Shown piece by piece: positions 24,679 to 37,339 of a stretch of DNA of 64,000 nucleotides. The notes under the pieces were generated by a model. The model made no database searches, was not told where the DNA came from, and was given only the letters and a program-made list of their open reading frames with translations. Each line of letters begins with the position of its first letter. Positions within the stretch are counted from its first letter, which is position 1. The stretch is taken from assembly GCA_003254925.1 (NCBI GenBank), contig QANZ01004658.1:1-64000 (forward strand). The letters are read 5' to 3'. A program made the position numbers and the translations under genes. The DNA comes from Chamaecrista fasciculata. Lineage: Eukaryota; Streptophyta; Magnoliopsida; Fabales; Fabaceae.

Positions 24679-26026
24679 TCATCCAGAGAAAGAGGAATGA
24701 TAGCCCATAGGCGAAGAGGCAGAAGAAAAATCAGCATAATAATAGTAAGAAGGAAACGCATGAGCTTGCGTAGAAGACGACTCAGAGACAGAGGAAGCAA
24801 AGGTAGACAACAGTGCGTTTGAGAACGATGATGAAGCAGGAGGCTGAGGAGACAATGATGAGTGAAGATAATTATAAGGAAGCACGTCGTAATTCGCTGA
24901 GTGATCAATCATGTCAGGAAAAAACATGGGATTGTGATGATGATGATTGTGAATATTACTCATGGATGAAGATGATGAAGATGATGAAGATGATGAAGAT
25001 GATGATGGTGATGGTAATGGTAATGTGACTACATTTTCAGGGAAATTGAGTTTGGCTTTGTTGCCTCTAAAACGCAAGGCAGCTTCGTCGTATGCTCTAG
25101 CAGCAGCTTCAGCAGTAGTGAAAGTGCCAAGCCAAACACGTGAAGCTTTAATGGGGTCTCTGATTTCAGCAGCCCATTTACCCCATGGTCTCTGTCTTAC
25201 TCCTCTGTATTTTCTTCTTTCCTCATTCTTCTTATTATTATTATTATTATTCTCTTCATTCATATTCATATTCATATTCATACTGTTCTCATTGTTATCA
25301 CTCTCTCTTCTTCTGTATTCATATGCCATTCTCCTCATGTTGCTTCCACTTCCTGATCCTGATTCACCTGTATATCATTCCATCCATTACAATGTTAGAT
25401 TGTTGTTCTCATATTGTAATTGCAACTATATTCTTAAAAATTAAGCTAAAATGTATAAAACATTATTGAATGTTAGTCCTCTTGTGAAAATAAATAATTT
25501 TTAAAAGAGTAAATTGCAATTCATCATAAGTTCACAATTCTATTTTTAAATTTTAAAAATAATCGGAGTCTCTTCAACCTCTAACTTTGTAGAACAAATT
25601 CATTTTATTAAATTAAAAAAATAGTTAATGATCAAATTTATGATTACTTTTGCCATATTTAATCATTAAAAAAAGTTGGTGAACAATGAAGCTATGAAAT
25701 TGAAGGAAGAAAGTTGAAAGTTGAAAGGTATAAGGAGTGCTCTGCTTACTTGATGGAAAAGCAGAGGATGATGAAGAGGAACCAGCATGATGTGAGAAAT
25801 GAGCAGAGTACAAGGATGTTGTAGAATCTTCCATGCTTGTCTTCAAATCAGAACCATACGATGAAGAAAACGAATTATTATTAGGGTGTGTAGAAGCTTC
25901 TAGAACTGTAAGATCTACAACATCCCCTGAAACCACGTGGGTCAAAGCTGAAACCATAGCATTCATCTCTCTCTCTCTATCAACGTCTGGAAATACCATA
26001 GGATTTGACGACATTGCAGAATCCAT
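24679..26026 (-). CDS. AP2/ERF transcription factor, group X (ERF110/ABR1-like)
   Basis: There are two exons, 26026-25750 and 25367-24679, with a GT-AG intron splitting a serine codon, giving 321 residues. The N-terminus carries [18 protein letters not shown] (about residues 18-35), the conserved motif of the group X ERFs ABR1/ERF110. A serine-rich stretch follows, then an Asn/Met-rich region. The single AP2 domain is at about 146-203, with [24 protein letters not shown] and [14 protein letters not shown]. It has the Ala and Asp of the ERF subclass that binds GCC boxes. The C-terminus has polyserine, a histidine run (HNHHHHN) and Ser/Tyr-rich tails. It is expected to be nuclear. The family acts in abscisic acid, ethylene, wounding and stress responses. 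The start chosen is MDSAM. An upstream in-frame ATG at 26056 adds ten residues and is less likely. The polyserine run is encoded by a TCA/TCT-type microsatellite (about 24961-25010). Confidence 0.92.
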
Positions 26027-27429
26027 GAACAACAAGAAATGATAATATTTCAACAAAAATCAAGCAACCCCACCTCTTGTTTTTGCAATCAGATTCTTCA
26101 GAAGTTTCTCGATTTGATGATGGAAGGAAGGGCTAGTCGGTGTTTGAATATATATATATAGGCGGTTTGGACAAATATTCCTTTTTCTCTCTTTTGTCTC
26201 ACTTTTCAATGTATTCATATATATATTCCTAAAGAAAGCAAACAAGGGTTTAATTAATGGTGCAGAGCATGGAGATTATGACTTTAAAATGAAGGAAATT
26301 AGGAAAAGGTCAAAATTGTGAAATTTGCAAGTGTGAATACTGAAAATTTTAGGGTAGGGATTAACAAGTTGACAATTGGCAGACAAAGGAAGTCGGTGAT
26401 GAAACTCCAGAGAAAACGAACGTACAAGGAGGCCGACATCTATTTTCTTCTTTTAGAAATCATTAAAAAAAAATAGGAATCTAATATTTATGTGTTTTAT
26501 ATTATGGTTCTGTTTATGAACTAAATCCACTTGTGTAATTATAGAAAAGATAGATAAGCAAATGATAAAGGTGTGATTATTAATTATTATTAACTTATGG
26601 GATGTATCTAAGAAGAAGGGAAATGAATGATCCCACATTCCCATTCCCACTTGCTGCCAACTCTCATTATTAGTTATTATCCAAAAACAAAAAACTCATG
26701 TTGTAGCTGTAGCTATGGTTCCTTAAAAAAAAAACTTTCTAATAAATAAATAAATATGAATTGCTTGTCAAGTTGTATTTCTTTTGAGGAAAAACAAAAT
26801 AGGTTATATTCTTTATATTACTGTTAATAAGGTTGCTATTCAGATAATGATGTGTACTTTTTCATTTCTCTATATTCTTTTTGTAATTGATTATTTAAAA
26901 ATCTTTGTCGTATGCATGATATTTAGTGATATATAAAATTTTATATTAGTAATTATTCTTTTAATCCATCAGATGAAATGGTTTGACCAGTCAAATTTCA
27001 ATATATAATTATACAATAAACATATAAATTATTTTTTAAAAAAAATATATGAATTAATAAATCAAATATTGAAAAATTATTTTATATTATTTAATTATTA
27101 AAAATTATAAAACTAATATATATGTTTTAATCTTTTTATCTTTAATAAAATATTTCAATATTTATAAAAACTTTAATATTTTTCATTAAAAAGTGTCAAA
27201 GTATTATATTTTTTTATATATAAAAATATATTTATTANCTTATGTATTTCAAATTATATATTTTTATTCATTATCAAATATAATGAACTTCAACTTGCGA
27301 ATTATATATTAACGAGCTAGAGATGAATTTCTTAGTGCTTTCCTTTTGTCGTATTTTGTAACAACCGATAAATATAAATTTATGAAATGTATAAAACCAT
27401 ATGATTGAATCAAAAAATTAGTGTATTAT
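26027..27429. other. Gene-free stretch, upstream region of the ERF gene
   Basis: A TATA-like AT run lies near 26146-26160, about 120 bases upstream of the ERF ATG (minus strand). The rest is AT-rich with no recognised feature. An ambiguous base lies at 27238. Confidence 0.45.
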
Positions 27430-29447
27430 TTACTGTTGGAGGTCCCTGGATTATTGGGTCGCTGACAGATTGATCCCTGATTTATGGAAATTGATAAATA
27501 AGTCCTCGAATTTTACTAACGTTAGTCAAATTGATCCTTCTGTTAAGTTGCCGTTAGCCAAGACGATGACGTGTCCGTTAACTGGTGACGTGGCACGTTT
27601 ACATCAGCAGTTGGAAAACTGAAAAAAAAAAAAAAAAATACCAACTATGCGTGCCACATCAGCATTAATAATAAAAAGAAATATTTCATTCAAAATTCAA
27701 ATAGGTCTCTGAGTTATATTTTTATCTCATTATTCCCAATTTCCCTCTTTTTCTTCATCTTCATTCATTTTAGTCCCAAACCCTCAAAATAAAATTGTAA
27801 AGTGTCCCAAAACTCTTCCAAACATTCTAGTTTAGTCCTTAAAAGTATTAAAAACCCTAAACCCTAAACCCCAAACCTCAAACCCTAAACCCTAAAATCC
27901 TAAACCCAAACCCTAAAACCTAAACCATAAACCCTAAAATCCTAAAATTGTAAAGTGTCCCAAAATTCTTCTAAACATTTCAATTTAGTCCTTAAACTCT
28001 AAAACCTCAAACCCTAGAACCCCAAACCCAAAACTCTAAAACCCCAAACCCTAAATCCTAAAATCCCAAACCCCAAATCCTAAAATCCCAAACCCCAAAT
28101 CCTAAAACCTTAAACCCTAAATTCTAAAACCCCAAACCCTAAAATTCCAAACCCCAAACCCTAAACCTTAAACCCTAAACTCTACAACCCCAAACCCTAA
28201 ACCCGAAAATCCCATACTCTAAACTCTAAAACCCTAAACCCCAAACTCAAACCCCAAACCCAAAAACCTAAAACCTCAAACCCCAAACTCTAAAACTCAA
28301 CTCCAAACCCTAAAATCTCATACCCTAAACTCTTTGGTTTATTATCTATTCATTTAATTAGAGGACTAATTTGTCTAACATATTGAAATATTTTGATAAA
28401 TTCGGGGACTGATTTGAATAATACTATTGCACGTCACAATTGTTGAACTTTAATGTACAGTCACAATTTTGATGGTTTGGGGTTTTAGAGTTTAAGGTTT
28501 GTGTTTAGGGTTTGAGGTTTTAGAGTTTGGGGGTTTAGGGTTTTAGAGTTTGGGGTATGGGATTTTAGGATCTAGGTTTGGAGTTTTGGGTTTTAAGGTT
28601 TGGGATTTTGGGGTTTGGGGTTAGTTTAGGGTTTGGGGTTTGGGGTTTTAGGGTTTGGGGTTCTAAGATTTGGGGTTTTAGAGTTTAAGGACTAAATTGA
28701 AATGTTTGGAAGAATTTTGGGACACTTTATAATTTTAGGATTTTAGAGTTTTAGAGTTTAGGATTTTAGGGTTTGGGGTTTTAGAATTTAGATTTTAAGG
28801 TTTTAGGATTTGGGGTTTGGGATTTTAGGGTTTGGGATTTTAGGGTTTAGGATTTGTGGTTTTAGAGTTTGGGGTTTGGGGTTTGGGGTTCTAGGGTTTG
28901 AGGTTTTAGAGTTTAAGGACTAAATTGAAATGTTTATAAGAATTTTGGGACACTTTACAATTTTAGGATTTTAGGGTTTTAGGGTTTAGGGTTTAGGTTT
29001 TAGGGTTTTTAATATTTTTAAGGACTAAACTGGAATGTTTGGAAGAGTTTTGGGACACTTTACAATTTTATTTTGAGGATTTGGGACTAAAATGAATGAA
29101 GATGATGAAAAATAGGGAAAATTGAGAATAATGAGATAAAAATATAACTCAAAGACCTATTTGAATTTTGAATGAAATATTTTTTTTTATTAATGCTGTT
29201 GTGGCACGCACAGTTAGCGTTTTATTTTATTATTTTTTTTTTCAATTTTCCAACTGCTGACGTGGCACTTAACGTGCCACGTCAGTAGTTAACGAACACG
29301 TCATCGTCTTGACTAACGGCAACTTAACGGAAGGACCAATTTGACTAACGTTAATAAAATTCGGGGATCTATTTAGCAATTTCTATAAATCAGGGACCAA
29401 TTTGTCAGCGACCTAATAATCTAAGGACTAATTTGGGAGTTTACTCT
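27430..29447. mobile_element. Large foldback element with degenerate telomere-like arms
   Basis: This is an inverted repeat of about 2 kb. The outer 200 bases of each arm match in inverted orientation: 'attgggtcgctgacag...gttgccgttagccaagacga' on the left, its complement on the right. Inside, the left arm (about 27840-28335) is made of variants of CCCTAAA and CCCCAAA. The right arm (about 28475-29005) is made of the complement, TTTAGGG and TTTGGGG variants. A spacer of about 140 bases separates them. The ends and any target duplication could not be fixed. It codes for nothing. The perfect telomere unit is TTTAGGG in most plants, and here it is mixed with many variants. Confidence 0.8.
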
Positions 29448-29449
29448 TT

Positions 29450-30200
29450 TAAGTTTTAACACCTTTTTAACGTTGTGTTCTATAAGTATAGCGGATTGGT
29501 TTGGAATTTTTACTTGGTTCTGGTTACGTTATAGTCAACCCTGGCCTACATCTATTTCATTTTTAAAAAACTTAATAATTATAACTTTTAGTTCTTATCC
29601 ATTATTGTCTTTAATACACATTTGTTTTTTTTTTTTATTTTGGGTTAAGTCATGGGTATCCTCTACCTATCTGTATAATAGTAAGTGAAGACAAATTTCA
29701 TTTGAGTCTCAGAGACGAAATGAAAATTTAAAAAATATATAATCGCTAGTAAAAGATTTTTTTTTAAAAAAAAATAATCATCTCATATTTCACAAATCAA
29801 TGTAAATTTCCAAGAGTCCATCCTTGTTTTATTTTAACAGAATAATCATATATTAGTCCTTGGTAAGTAAAATGATTTTCAATTTAATCCTTCAAAAATC
29901 ATTATTATGAATTTAATTTCTCAAAGATAACATTCCTTGCAACATCAGCCTTATATATACTCAAATTTTGTTTATAATGCAATAATTTAATTAATATAAT
30001 ATTAACTTAAGAATTTATTATTTACATAGAAATTAATTTGAAAATAAAAGTAATTAATATCATATAATTTAGAAATAAATTTTGATATAAAGGTAATATG
30101 TTTTAAAAAATCATCTATAAAGAATTAAATTAACGGCAAAACCTTAAAAGATTAAATTAAAAACTATTATATCATCCAGTATTAAAATAAAACTTATCTA
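29450..30200. other. Gene-free AT-rich stretch
   Basis: The open frame at 29473-29688 has no recognisable domain. Nothing else was seen. Confidence 0.4.
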
Positions 30201-30202
30201 AT

Positions 30203-30345
30203 CACATGAGTGTGTCTTAGTGGTTTTTCTATTGGCCCCTTAATCAAGTGACGAGGGTTCAAATTCTACCTTTGAGTATAGAAAGCTTTCTGTTACTGGT
30301 GATGGATTAGTCATTGTTCCTGGTGATGGATAAAATTTATAAAAA
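30203..30345 (+). mobile_element. Probable tRNA-derived SINE
   Basis: An A-box-like 'gtcttagtggtttttc' is followed by a B-box-like GGTTCAAATTC near 30256. The body contains the phrase 'ctggtgatgga' twice, then an A-rich tail. The ends are approximate. Confidence 0.5.
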
Positions 30346-30349
30346 AAAA

Positions 30350-33300
30350 TAGAATTTATCTCTAACTTTTAATTAATATTAAAATCATCATCTTTATATA
30401 GTGAAGAATTAGTTTAGAGATCATGAAATGATATTAGTTAGTTTAGAAACTAAAGAGTCAACGGCAACCCAAAAAAAAAAACTTAGAGTCAACGGAAAGT
30501 GGATAAACCGGCATGATTATTATGAGAAAAAGTAAAGCATAAAACTAAAATAGGACAAGTCACAAGTGTAGTAGTATTTGGTTCAAACAAAAAAAAATAG
30601 TACTAGTAGGTCCTATTGTGTTCCGCTCACACACAAACATGTCCAAGTGGCATTGCTGCCACCAAGGCAACACCACCTCCCTTTTATTACACACCGATAG
30701 CATTTGAAATATGAATTATTTTTTTAATTTTGAGCATCATGTTTTTTTTTTGAATGTGATGTTGGGAATATAATTTTTAGGACTATCAAAAGATTTGTTT
30801 GGATTCATTAAAATATTTTTGAGATTTTTTTATGATATATTCAAAGATGTTGTATTTTTGTATTTGGTTTAATTTTAATAATTATGAGAATATTCTATAT
30901 ATATTTAAATATGTCGTTAATTTTTCTTTGCTTTGTCTCTATATGATTAAAATAAATAAATCATAAGTATAATACAAATAATTAATAATGTCATTAAGAA
31001 ATATTACTTCAGAATCGACACAATTCTCAAAATAATAAAATATTCTAACACATATAACATACTTAATACAAATATCTTCCTTCCTCAATTTAAAGAAAAT
31101 TTACATCCTCTTAACTTAAAAACAAGATTTATATATAATTCCTTACATCTTGGTTATAAAGTTATCTAATAAAAATAAACATATAATAATTTTTTTGTAT
31201 AATCAATTATGGTAGAGAGAATAGTAACTTTATGCATAACCAATCATTAAAGAAAAAAAATGTAATTGAAATTTGTGATTGAAAAAACCTATAATAAGTA
31301 TATAAGGAATTTTATGTAAGTTTTTCTCTTAAATTAAACCCTAATATAGCATAAAAAAAAATTAAACCCTAATATTTAAATTAACTATTCTCTTCTTCCT
31401 GCTTTAGATACTGCAGAAATATTTATATATTTCTATTGTTTTTATGCATGTCTTTTACAAATTACTCACTCTTTTTATTGCTATAACTATATTATATCTA
31501 GTGACTTCTAAATAGTGGCATACTGGCATGTATGAAACTGAAGGTAGATCTTGTATTTTATTTAGGTTGGCCAAGAAGCTAAGTCTCTTGATGTTTTATG
31601 ATCTTATATTTTTATATATATGCCCTCTTTTATATATTTGAATGAAAGAGAATCTAAGGTGTGAAGGGATATGTTATAAATATAAAATAGTAAGGATAGA
31701 ATATAATAAAAGCAAAAAGGGTGGGTGTGTGTGTGGGAAATAATTAATTAAGTAGAGAATTTTATTTTGGACTTCAGTATCTCTTCCCACCGTCTTCACA
31801 AAAGTCCATTTGTATAATTTGATTTGAAAATGAATGTTTTACTTTTTTTCTTTTTATCGAATTTCCTTCCTGTAAACGAACATCTAAGGGAACTTTTAGA
31901 TTAGAACGTTTCAGACATCATCCGCCTTTTGTATAAAAGTTATAGTAGTACATTTTGTATGTGCATGATCATTTAATACAGATAAACCTTAATTTATCAT
32001 ACATAATATTTAAAAATATTTACTTAATTATCCTAGTTATATCAAGTAATGTATCGTTTAATACCTCTTGTTCATTCATTCCGCCATGCCTCCACCATAA
32101 ATAACTAAAATTCAGATTAGTAATCCCTCTTACATTACTCATTATATTTCTCTTGTAATCAAACATCATAATTAAATTAAAGCACCATAAATATATTACA
32201 AAACCAGGTTCTGCAATACATTCATTCCAACAAGCTAAGATCTCAGTATTCTATCGAATTCAAAGGTTGACCAAGTACAATAATTCATCTTGTAATTCCA
32301 GTTCTGGCACATATTGTTTGATTTTCAAAACCGTAATATATCCTTCTTGGTTCAAACCTATGACTTTTCCAGATTTAGATCCTGATCATATCCTCTTGTA
32401 ATTCCAGTGCTCGCACGTTGTTTTAATGTCATAATAATAAACATTTACTTATAAACCAATAGACAAATTAAATGAAAGAGATTGAAATGACATCTTAATA
32501 ACTGATGTAAAGTATTTCTTAAATTTTTATCTTTAATTATACTTTTCTTAAAAAATGTTCTTAGACAGATAGTGTGAAAGAATTATCAATTTAATTTAAT
32601 TCTCATATTATTTTTATACCAGACTTTATCGGCTCTAATTAGACCCATACCAAACTTCAAGTATTATAATTTTAAATTTTCATATCGTGATCGGTTAGTT
32701 CTAAATAAATAATTACACAATATATTTAAATATTAAAAGCCAAAACTTAAACATTTGTAAAGTATAAAAATTCATTTTAAAAGTAAATTAAAATTGAGTA
32801 CATTATTAAAACTATATGATTAATTTTCCCAAAATTATTTTATATTTACATGCATTGCTGGTTCTTAAGTCAAACTTCACCTCAATTTTGAAGTTCTTTT
32901 CTTCTTTATGTCAAAATTGACTACATAAAAAAAAAATCTCAAAACTAAAGTCTAACTTCTTGAAAGTTGGAAGCCGAGGGCTTCTTTAGTAGTTCTTAAT
33001 CACAACTTTACAAGTTGCTCAAAAAAGCGAAATCTTCAACTCTCTCTAGTCTCTACAGTCAGTGCCACTTGCAATTGTTAGTTTCTCTTTGTATTGTTAT
33101 ATAGATATTATCAAATTAGTGGCTCTTAAGTAGCATAGCTTATCAACTTGCATCCAAAACATCTTGAGTGGACCTAAAAAAGTCAATTAAATCGTTGATG
33201 TTATCAATGCCTTTTGAAATTAAATATCAAGAGTAGAAACTAGGGTTGTGATTGGAATGACAAAAAATTCTCTAAAATAAAAAAGTAGCTCCTATTTAAA

Positions 33301-33483
33301 TTCAAACTTAAAATTTGACATATACCATCCTTGAACGAAAATATATATAACACTATAACAGTGATACAGATACAAATAAAAAAAAAACAAAAAGAAAAAT
33401 TATTTAAAAGACCTAAAATTTGACAAATGCACATGTATTCCCAGAACTTATCTATAATGAAGCCATTTGATGAATGAACCATT
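30350..33483. other. Gene-free AT-rich stretch
   Basis: About 3.1 kb without a recognised gene. Open frames of 60-90 codons have no domain. A phrase 'cttgtaattccagt' recurs near 32289 and 32394. Confidence 0.4.
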
Positions 33484-33841
33484 TTAACTTCCACAAGACA
33501 AGCATTCTTCATGGTTTTTCAGAGAGCACACCAATCGTACCATCTTGGTATTATCAGCTTCCTCTTCCACAGGTTCTTCCTGCAATAGCAACAGAAAATT
33601 TTCATATTAGCATAGATAGATAATTAAGATGAATGGAGAGATCAATTGCAATGAATTTTTATTACTTTGAGAGCAGAGGTATAAACAGTTAATTTGATAG
33701 CATCTCCTGCTGGTCTTGATCGTAGATAATACATCCCAGTCTTCAGACCCTTTCATTACCAAAACAAAGAATTAAACTTCAAGAAGAAAACAGTGGATCA
33801 ATATTATCCAGCAAAATAGAAAGTTTCAGAGAGATAAAATT

Positions 33842-34092
33842 TGAGAAAATCTACTTTTTAATCCTTAAATTTGTCCAAAAATTAAAATTTGGTCCTTGGT
33901 TATTAAAAATGCACTTTTTTTATAATCTCAACTATTTAATCCTCACAGATAAGATAATCTTTCAAGAATAAATAATTGACGTTTGTGAAAGGACCAAAAA
34001 TATATATTTCTAATATTTAGGGACTAAATAGAAATTTTAAAACAAATTTAGAGACCAAAATATAAATAGATAAAAATTCATTTGCATTCAGT
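33842..34092. repeat. Inverted-repeat (MITE-like) sequence in an RNR1 intron
   Basis: 'ctttttaatccttaaatttg' on the left and the approximate complement 'caaatttagagaccaaaata' on the right lie in the intron between exons 15 and 16. The arms are imperfect and the boundaries approximate. Confidence 0.4.
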
Positions 34093-36895
34093 CCTTCCCT
34101 TTTTGAGAATTTCAACAGTAAAAGAAACATACAGAACATCCATACACAACCCATCGAACCAGATAAACAAGCGTAATATCCTAGGTTTTGAAATTTAGAT
34201 TAGCTCAGGGAAAAAGTGGATACCTTGGACCATGCGTAGAAATGCATGGAAGTCAGCTTTGCAGGGGTGGGTTGAGTCATGTGAATATTTAAGCTCTGAC
34301 TTTGATCTATGTAACATCCTCGATCAATAGCCATATCAATTATTGTCTTTTGCTTGATCTCCCAAACAGTTCTGGTCATACTTAATTGTGTAAGTATGGA
34401 CACAATTAATCAGATTAATTAAGAAATTACAGATTGCATACTTGTATATGAGTTTCATCTCATGAGGAACTTCGGAGATTTGCTGAACTGAACCATTCTT
34501 ATAAATAATCTTATTCTTGATTTTAGCAGACCACAATCCCATCTCAATCAAGTCATGAAGAAGATGCTTGTTCACCACAATAAATTCACCGCTGAAAGAT
34601 TAACAGTTAGAAAGCAAGAAAGGATAATAAGAGGCAGAACAACTTGGAATGACAAAGCAAACCTTCGAACTCTGCGACTGTAGATATTGGAAATATATGG
34701 CTCAAAACACTCATTATTTCCAAGAATCTGGCTAGTAGACGCAGTAGGCATAGGGGCTACAAGAAGGGAATTCCTCACACCATTCTTTGATATCATCTCG
34801 CGAAGTGCATCCCAGTCCCAACGGCTAGATGGTGTCACACCGCACATGTCTGGCTGAAGAATTCCCTGGCCAATACAAAAACAATTAAGAAACTATAACA
34901 TCTTATATAGATTCTTAAACAGCTTAAATTTAAATCTGAAGATCATGAGTCATATGTTCATGTGTTTCATACAAGCTGGGAAGCTTGTGTTTTGTCCTGA
35001 TCAATCCCTTGTGTTCCCATATTTTTAAATAAAAAATTGAGGCAATGGTAAGTATCAAATAACTCCACTGCATCAGATGAAACTAGGCTTTGTAATTATA
35101 ATTACACTAGGATGAGGAAAACCCTAACATGTTAATATACCTTGCTCATTGGGCTCCCACTATATGTTTCATAGGGACCTTCTTTCATAGCCAATTCAGA
35201 AGAAGCTTTAATAGCATGATAGTATATGGCCTCAAATATCTCCTTGTTTAACTGTTGAGCCTGCAGTCCACATCATAGTCAACTATCAGATTAAGTTCAT
35301 ATAACTTGGAAGCCCAAAAAACATGATTTACCTCGGGTGAATCAAATGCCATGCCAAGTAGTATGAAGGTATCAGCAAGACCCTGAACTCCTATTCCAAT
35401 GGGTCTGTGCCGGAAGTTTGACCTTCTGGCATTTTCAACAGGATAATAATTAACATCAATTATTTTATTAAGGTTTGTCGTCACCAATGCAGTAACCTGA
35501 ATTGGTCAAAAAAAAAAAAGAACCATTACTATTTGTATAGTTATAAAATTTATAATGTCGATACAGAAGTGCATATGTCGAAATTGATGGGTCTCCAAAT
35601 TAGGAAAGGAAATAAATCTGGAATAGACACCATAGCATGACTTAGAAATTAGAATCTAGAGCGAAGTTGTTGGCCATTAGTGAGTGTTTCGAGAAGAATT
35701 ACTTATGAAAGCGCCTATATGAAGGGAGGTCTGAGTGAAGAATGGGTATGGAAAAATTAAAGTATGGTTTTGATGGGAGATAAACAGCAATCCAGAGGCC
35801 AACAATTTACTTGTTTTCTGCATTTTACCTCTTTCTGTGTAAAGGTTTCTCTGGTAATAGGGTGGTTCGCCTCTGGTTTGGTGTTTAAATAATTAATCTC
35901 TGGTATTTTCACATAATTTCTGTAGATTTATGTTTGATTTCCATCATTTAACACAAGAACATATTTGTTATGCAGATATCACGAAGCGATACCTCAGCTA
36001 GTTTGTCAAAGTCAAAATATCGATTCTCAGAGCCTCTACTCCCAACAAGCTTAGGTGGATGAGACTCCGTTGATACACCCTGTAAGAAGCATAAAGATGC
36101 ATTCCAGATTATGAAGAGTTAATAGATCTGGAACTCTAATAAATTGAGTCTAATACAGAGCGTGTCAGAGACGACCCACCTTCTCTCTTACAAATCGTGG
36201 AAGTGCAATTGATGCCAGATTGCAGACTGCAGTTTCTGTCGGACTTGTATACTCAATTATCCCAGCACACAAGTTTGATGACTTAATTGTGCCCAGGTTC
36301 TGCTGGTTACTTTTCCTATTGCAAGAGTCCTTGGAGAAAAATAATCAACAAAAGCACATGAGAGCAAAAGCCAATCAACAAATTCAGACATGATGTAGTT
36401 AATTACCTTAAAAAGCATATAAGGGTTTCCGGTTTCCATCTGGGAATTCAGGATTGCAAACCAGAGTTTCTGCGCCTCTACAACCTTCTTTGCTTTTCCC
36501 TATGTACAATACAAAGTACATATGATAAAAATCATAGCGATAAACAAGAAAGGTACATTCTGAAGCATGCAACATGCATCCTACACATGAAAAATCCACT
36601 TACTTCTGTTTCATAATGATGGTAGAGCTTCTCAAATTCTTCACCCCAACAGTCTGACAAACCTGGCGTTTCATGGGGGCAAAACAATGACCATTGTCCA
36701 TTACTCTGAACTCTTTCCATGAAGAGATCAGGCACCCAAAGACCATTAAACAGATCTCGAGCGCGATGCTCTTCCTGCAAACATACACCAATGCTTTTGA
36801 GCGGGACGACAAACTAGCATAGACTAAGAACTCGGGTCATACCTTTCCCTGATTTTTTCTCAACTCTAAGAATTCAAATATATCAGCATGCCATG

Positions 36896-37241
36896 TGTTG
36901 GGCAGAAGCGCAACCCACACAAGAAATAAAGGAAGAGGAAACAGAGAAACAAACACAAATCTTTAACGTGGTTCGGTGCCTCAAGACCTACTCCACGGCC
37001 CCCTCTGGGACAAAATTCACTATTTGTAATTTTTGCACGGAAAAATTACAAACCCTCCTCAATACAATTTTTGAACGGAAAAATTGAAAACCCTCTCTCA
37101 CAACTACCCAAACCCTTTCACACTCAAAGGCTAGTAGAAGTGATACAAAAAAAGATAGAAGCCCCACTCTCTATTTATAAGGCCCCCTCCCCCTCTCAAG
37201 TTTTGTACCCACCGATGTGGGACTTGGGAGAAATCCCAACA
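36896..37241 (-). repeat. 3' LTR (minus-strand sense) of the gag-only element
   Basis: 346 bases, about one difference from the other LTR, with inverted ends TGTTGGG and CCCAACA. Confidence 0.92.
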
Positions 37242-37339
37242 AATCCTCCCTTCACCCAAAGTCCCACATCATCTCACTCTATCAGAAAACTGACCTCTCT
37301 ACATTCTCAGCTTTCTGATCTCCTCCACTTCTGGAGCGA

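Noticed and set aside
24813-25444. Open frames on the plus strand opposite the ERF gene
   Set aside because: They are shadows of the coding strand and its microsatellites. They have no domain of their own.
27840-29005. Interstitial telomere or former chromosome end
   Set aside because: The units are highly degenerate, occur in opposite orientations in two arms, and sit inside a larger inverted repeat with non-telomeric ends, so a foldback element explains it better.
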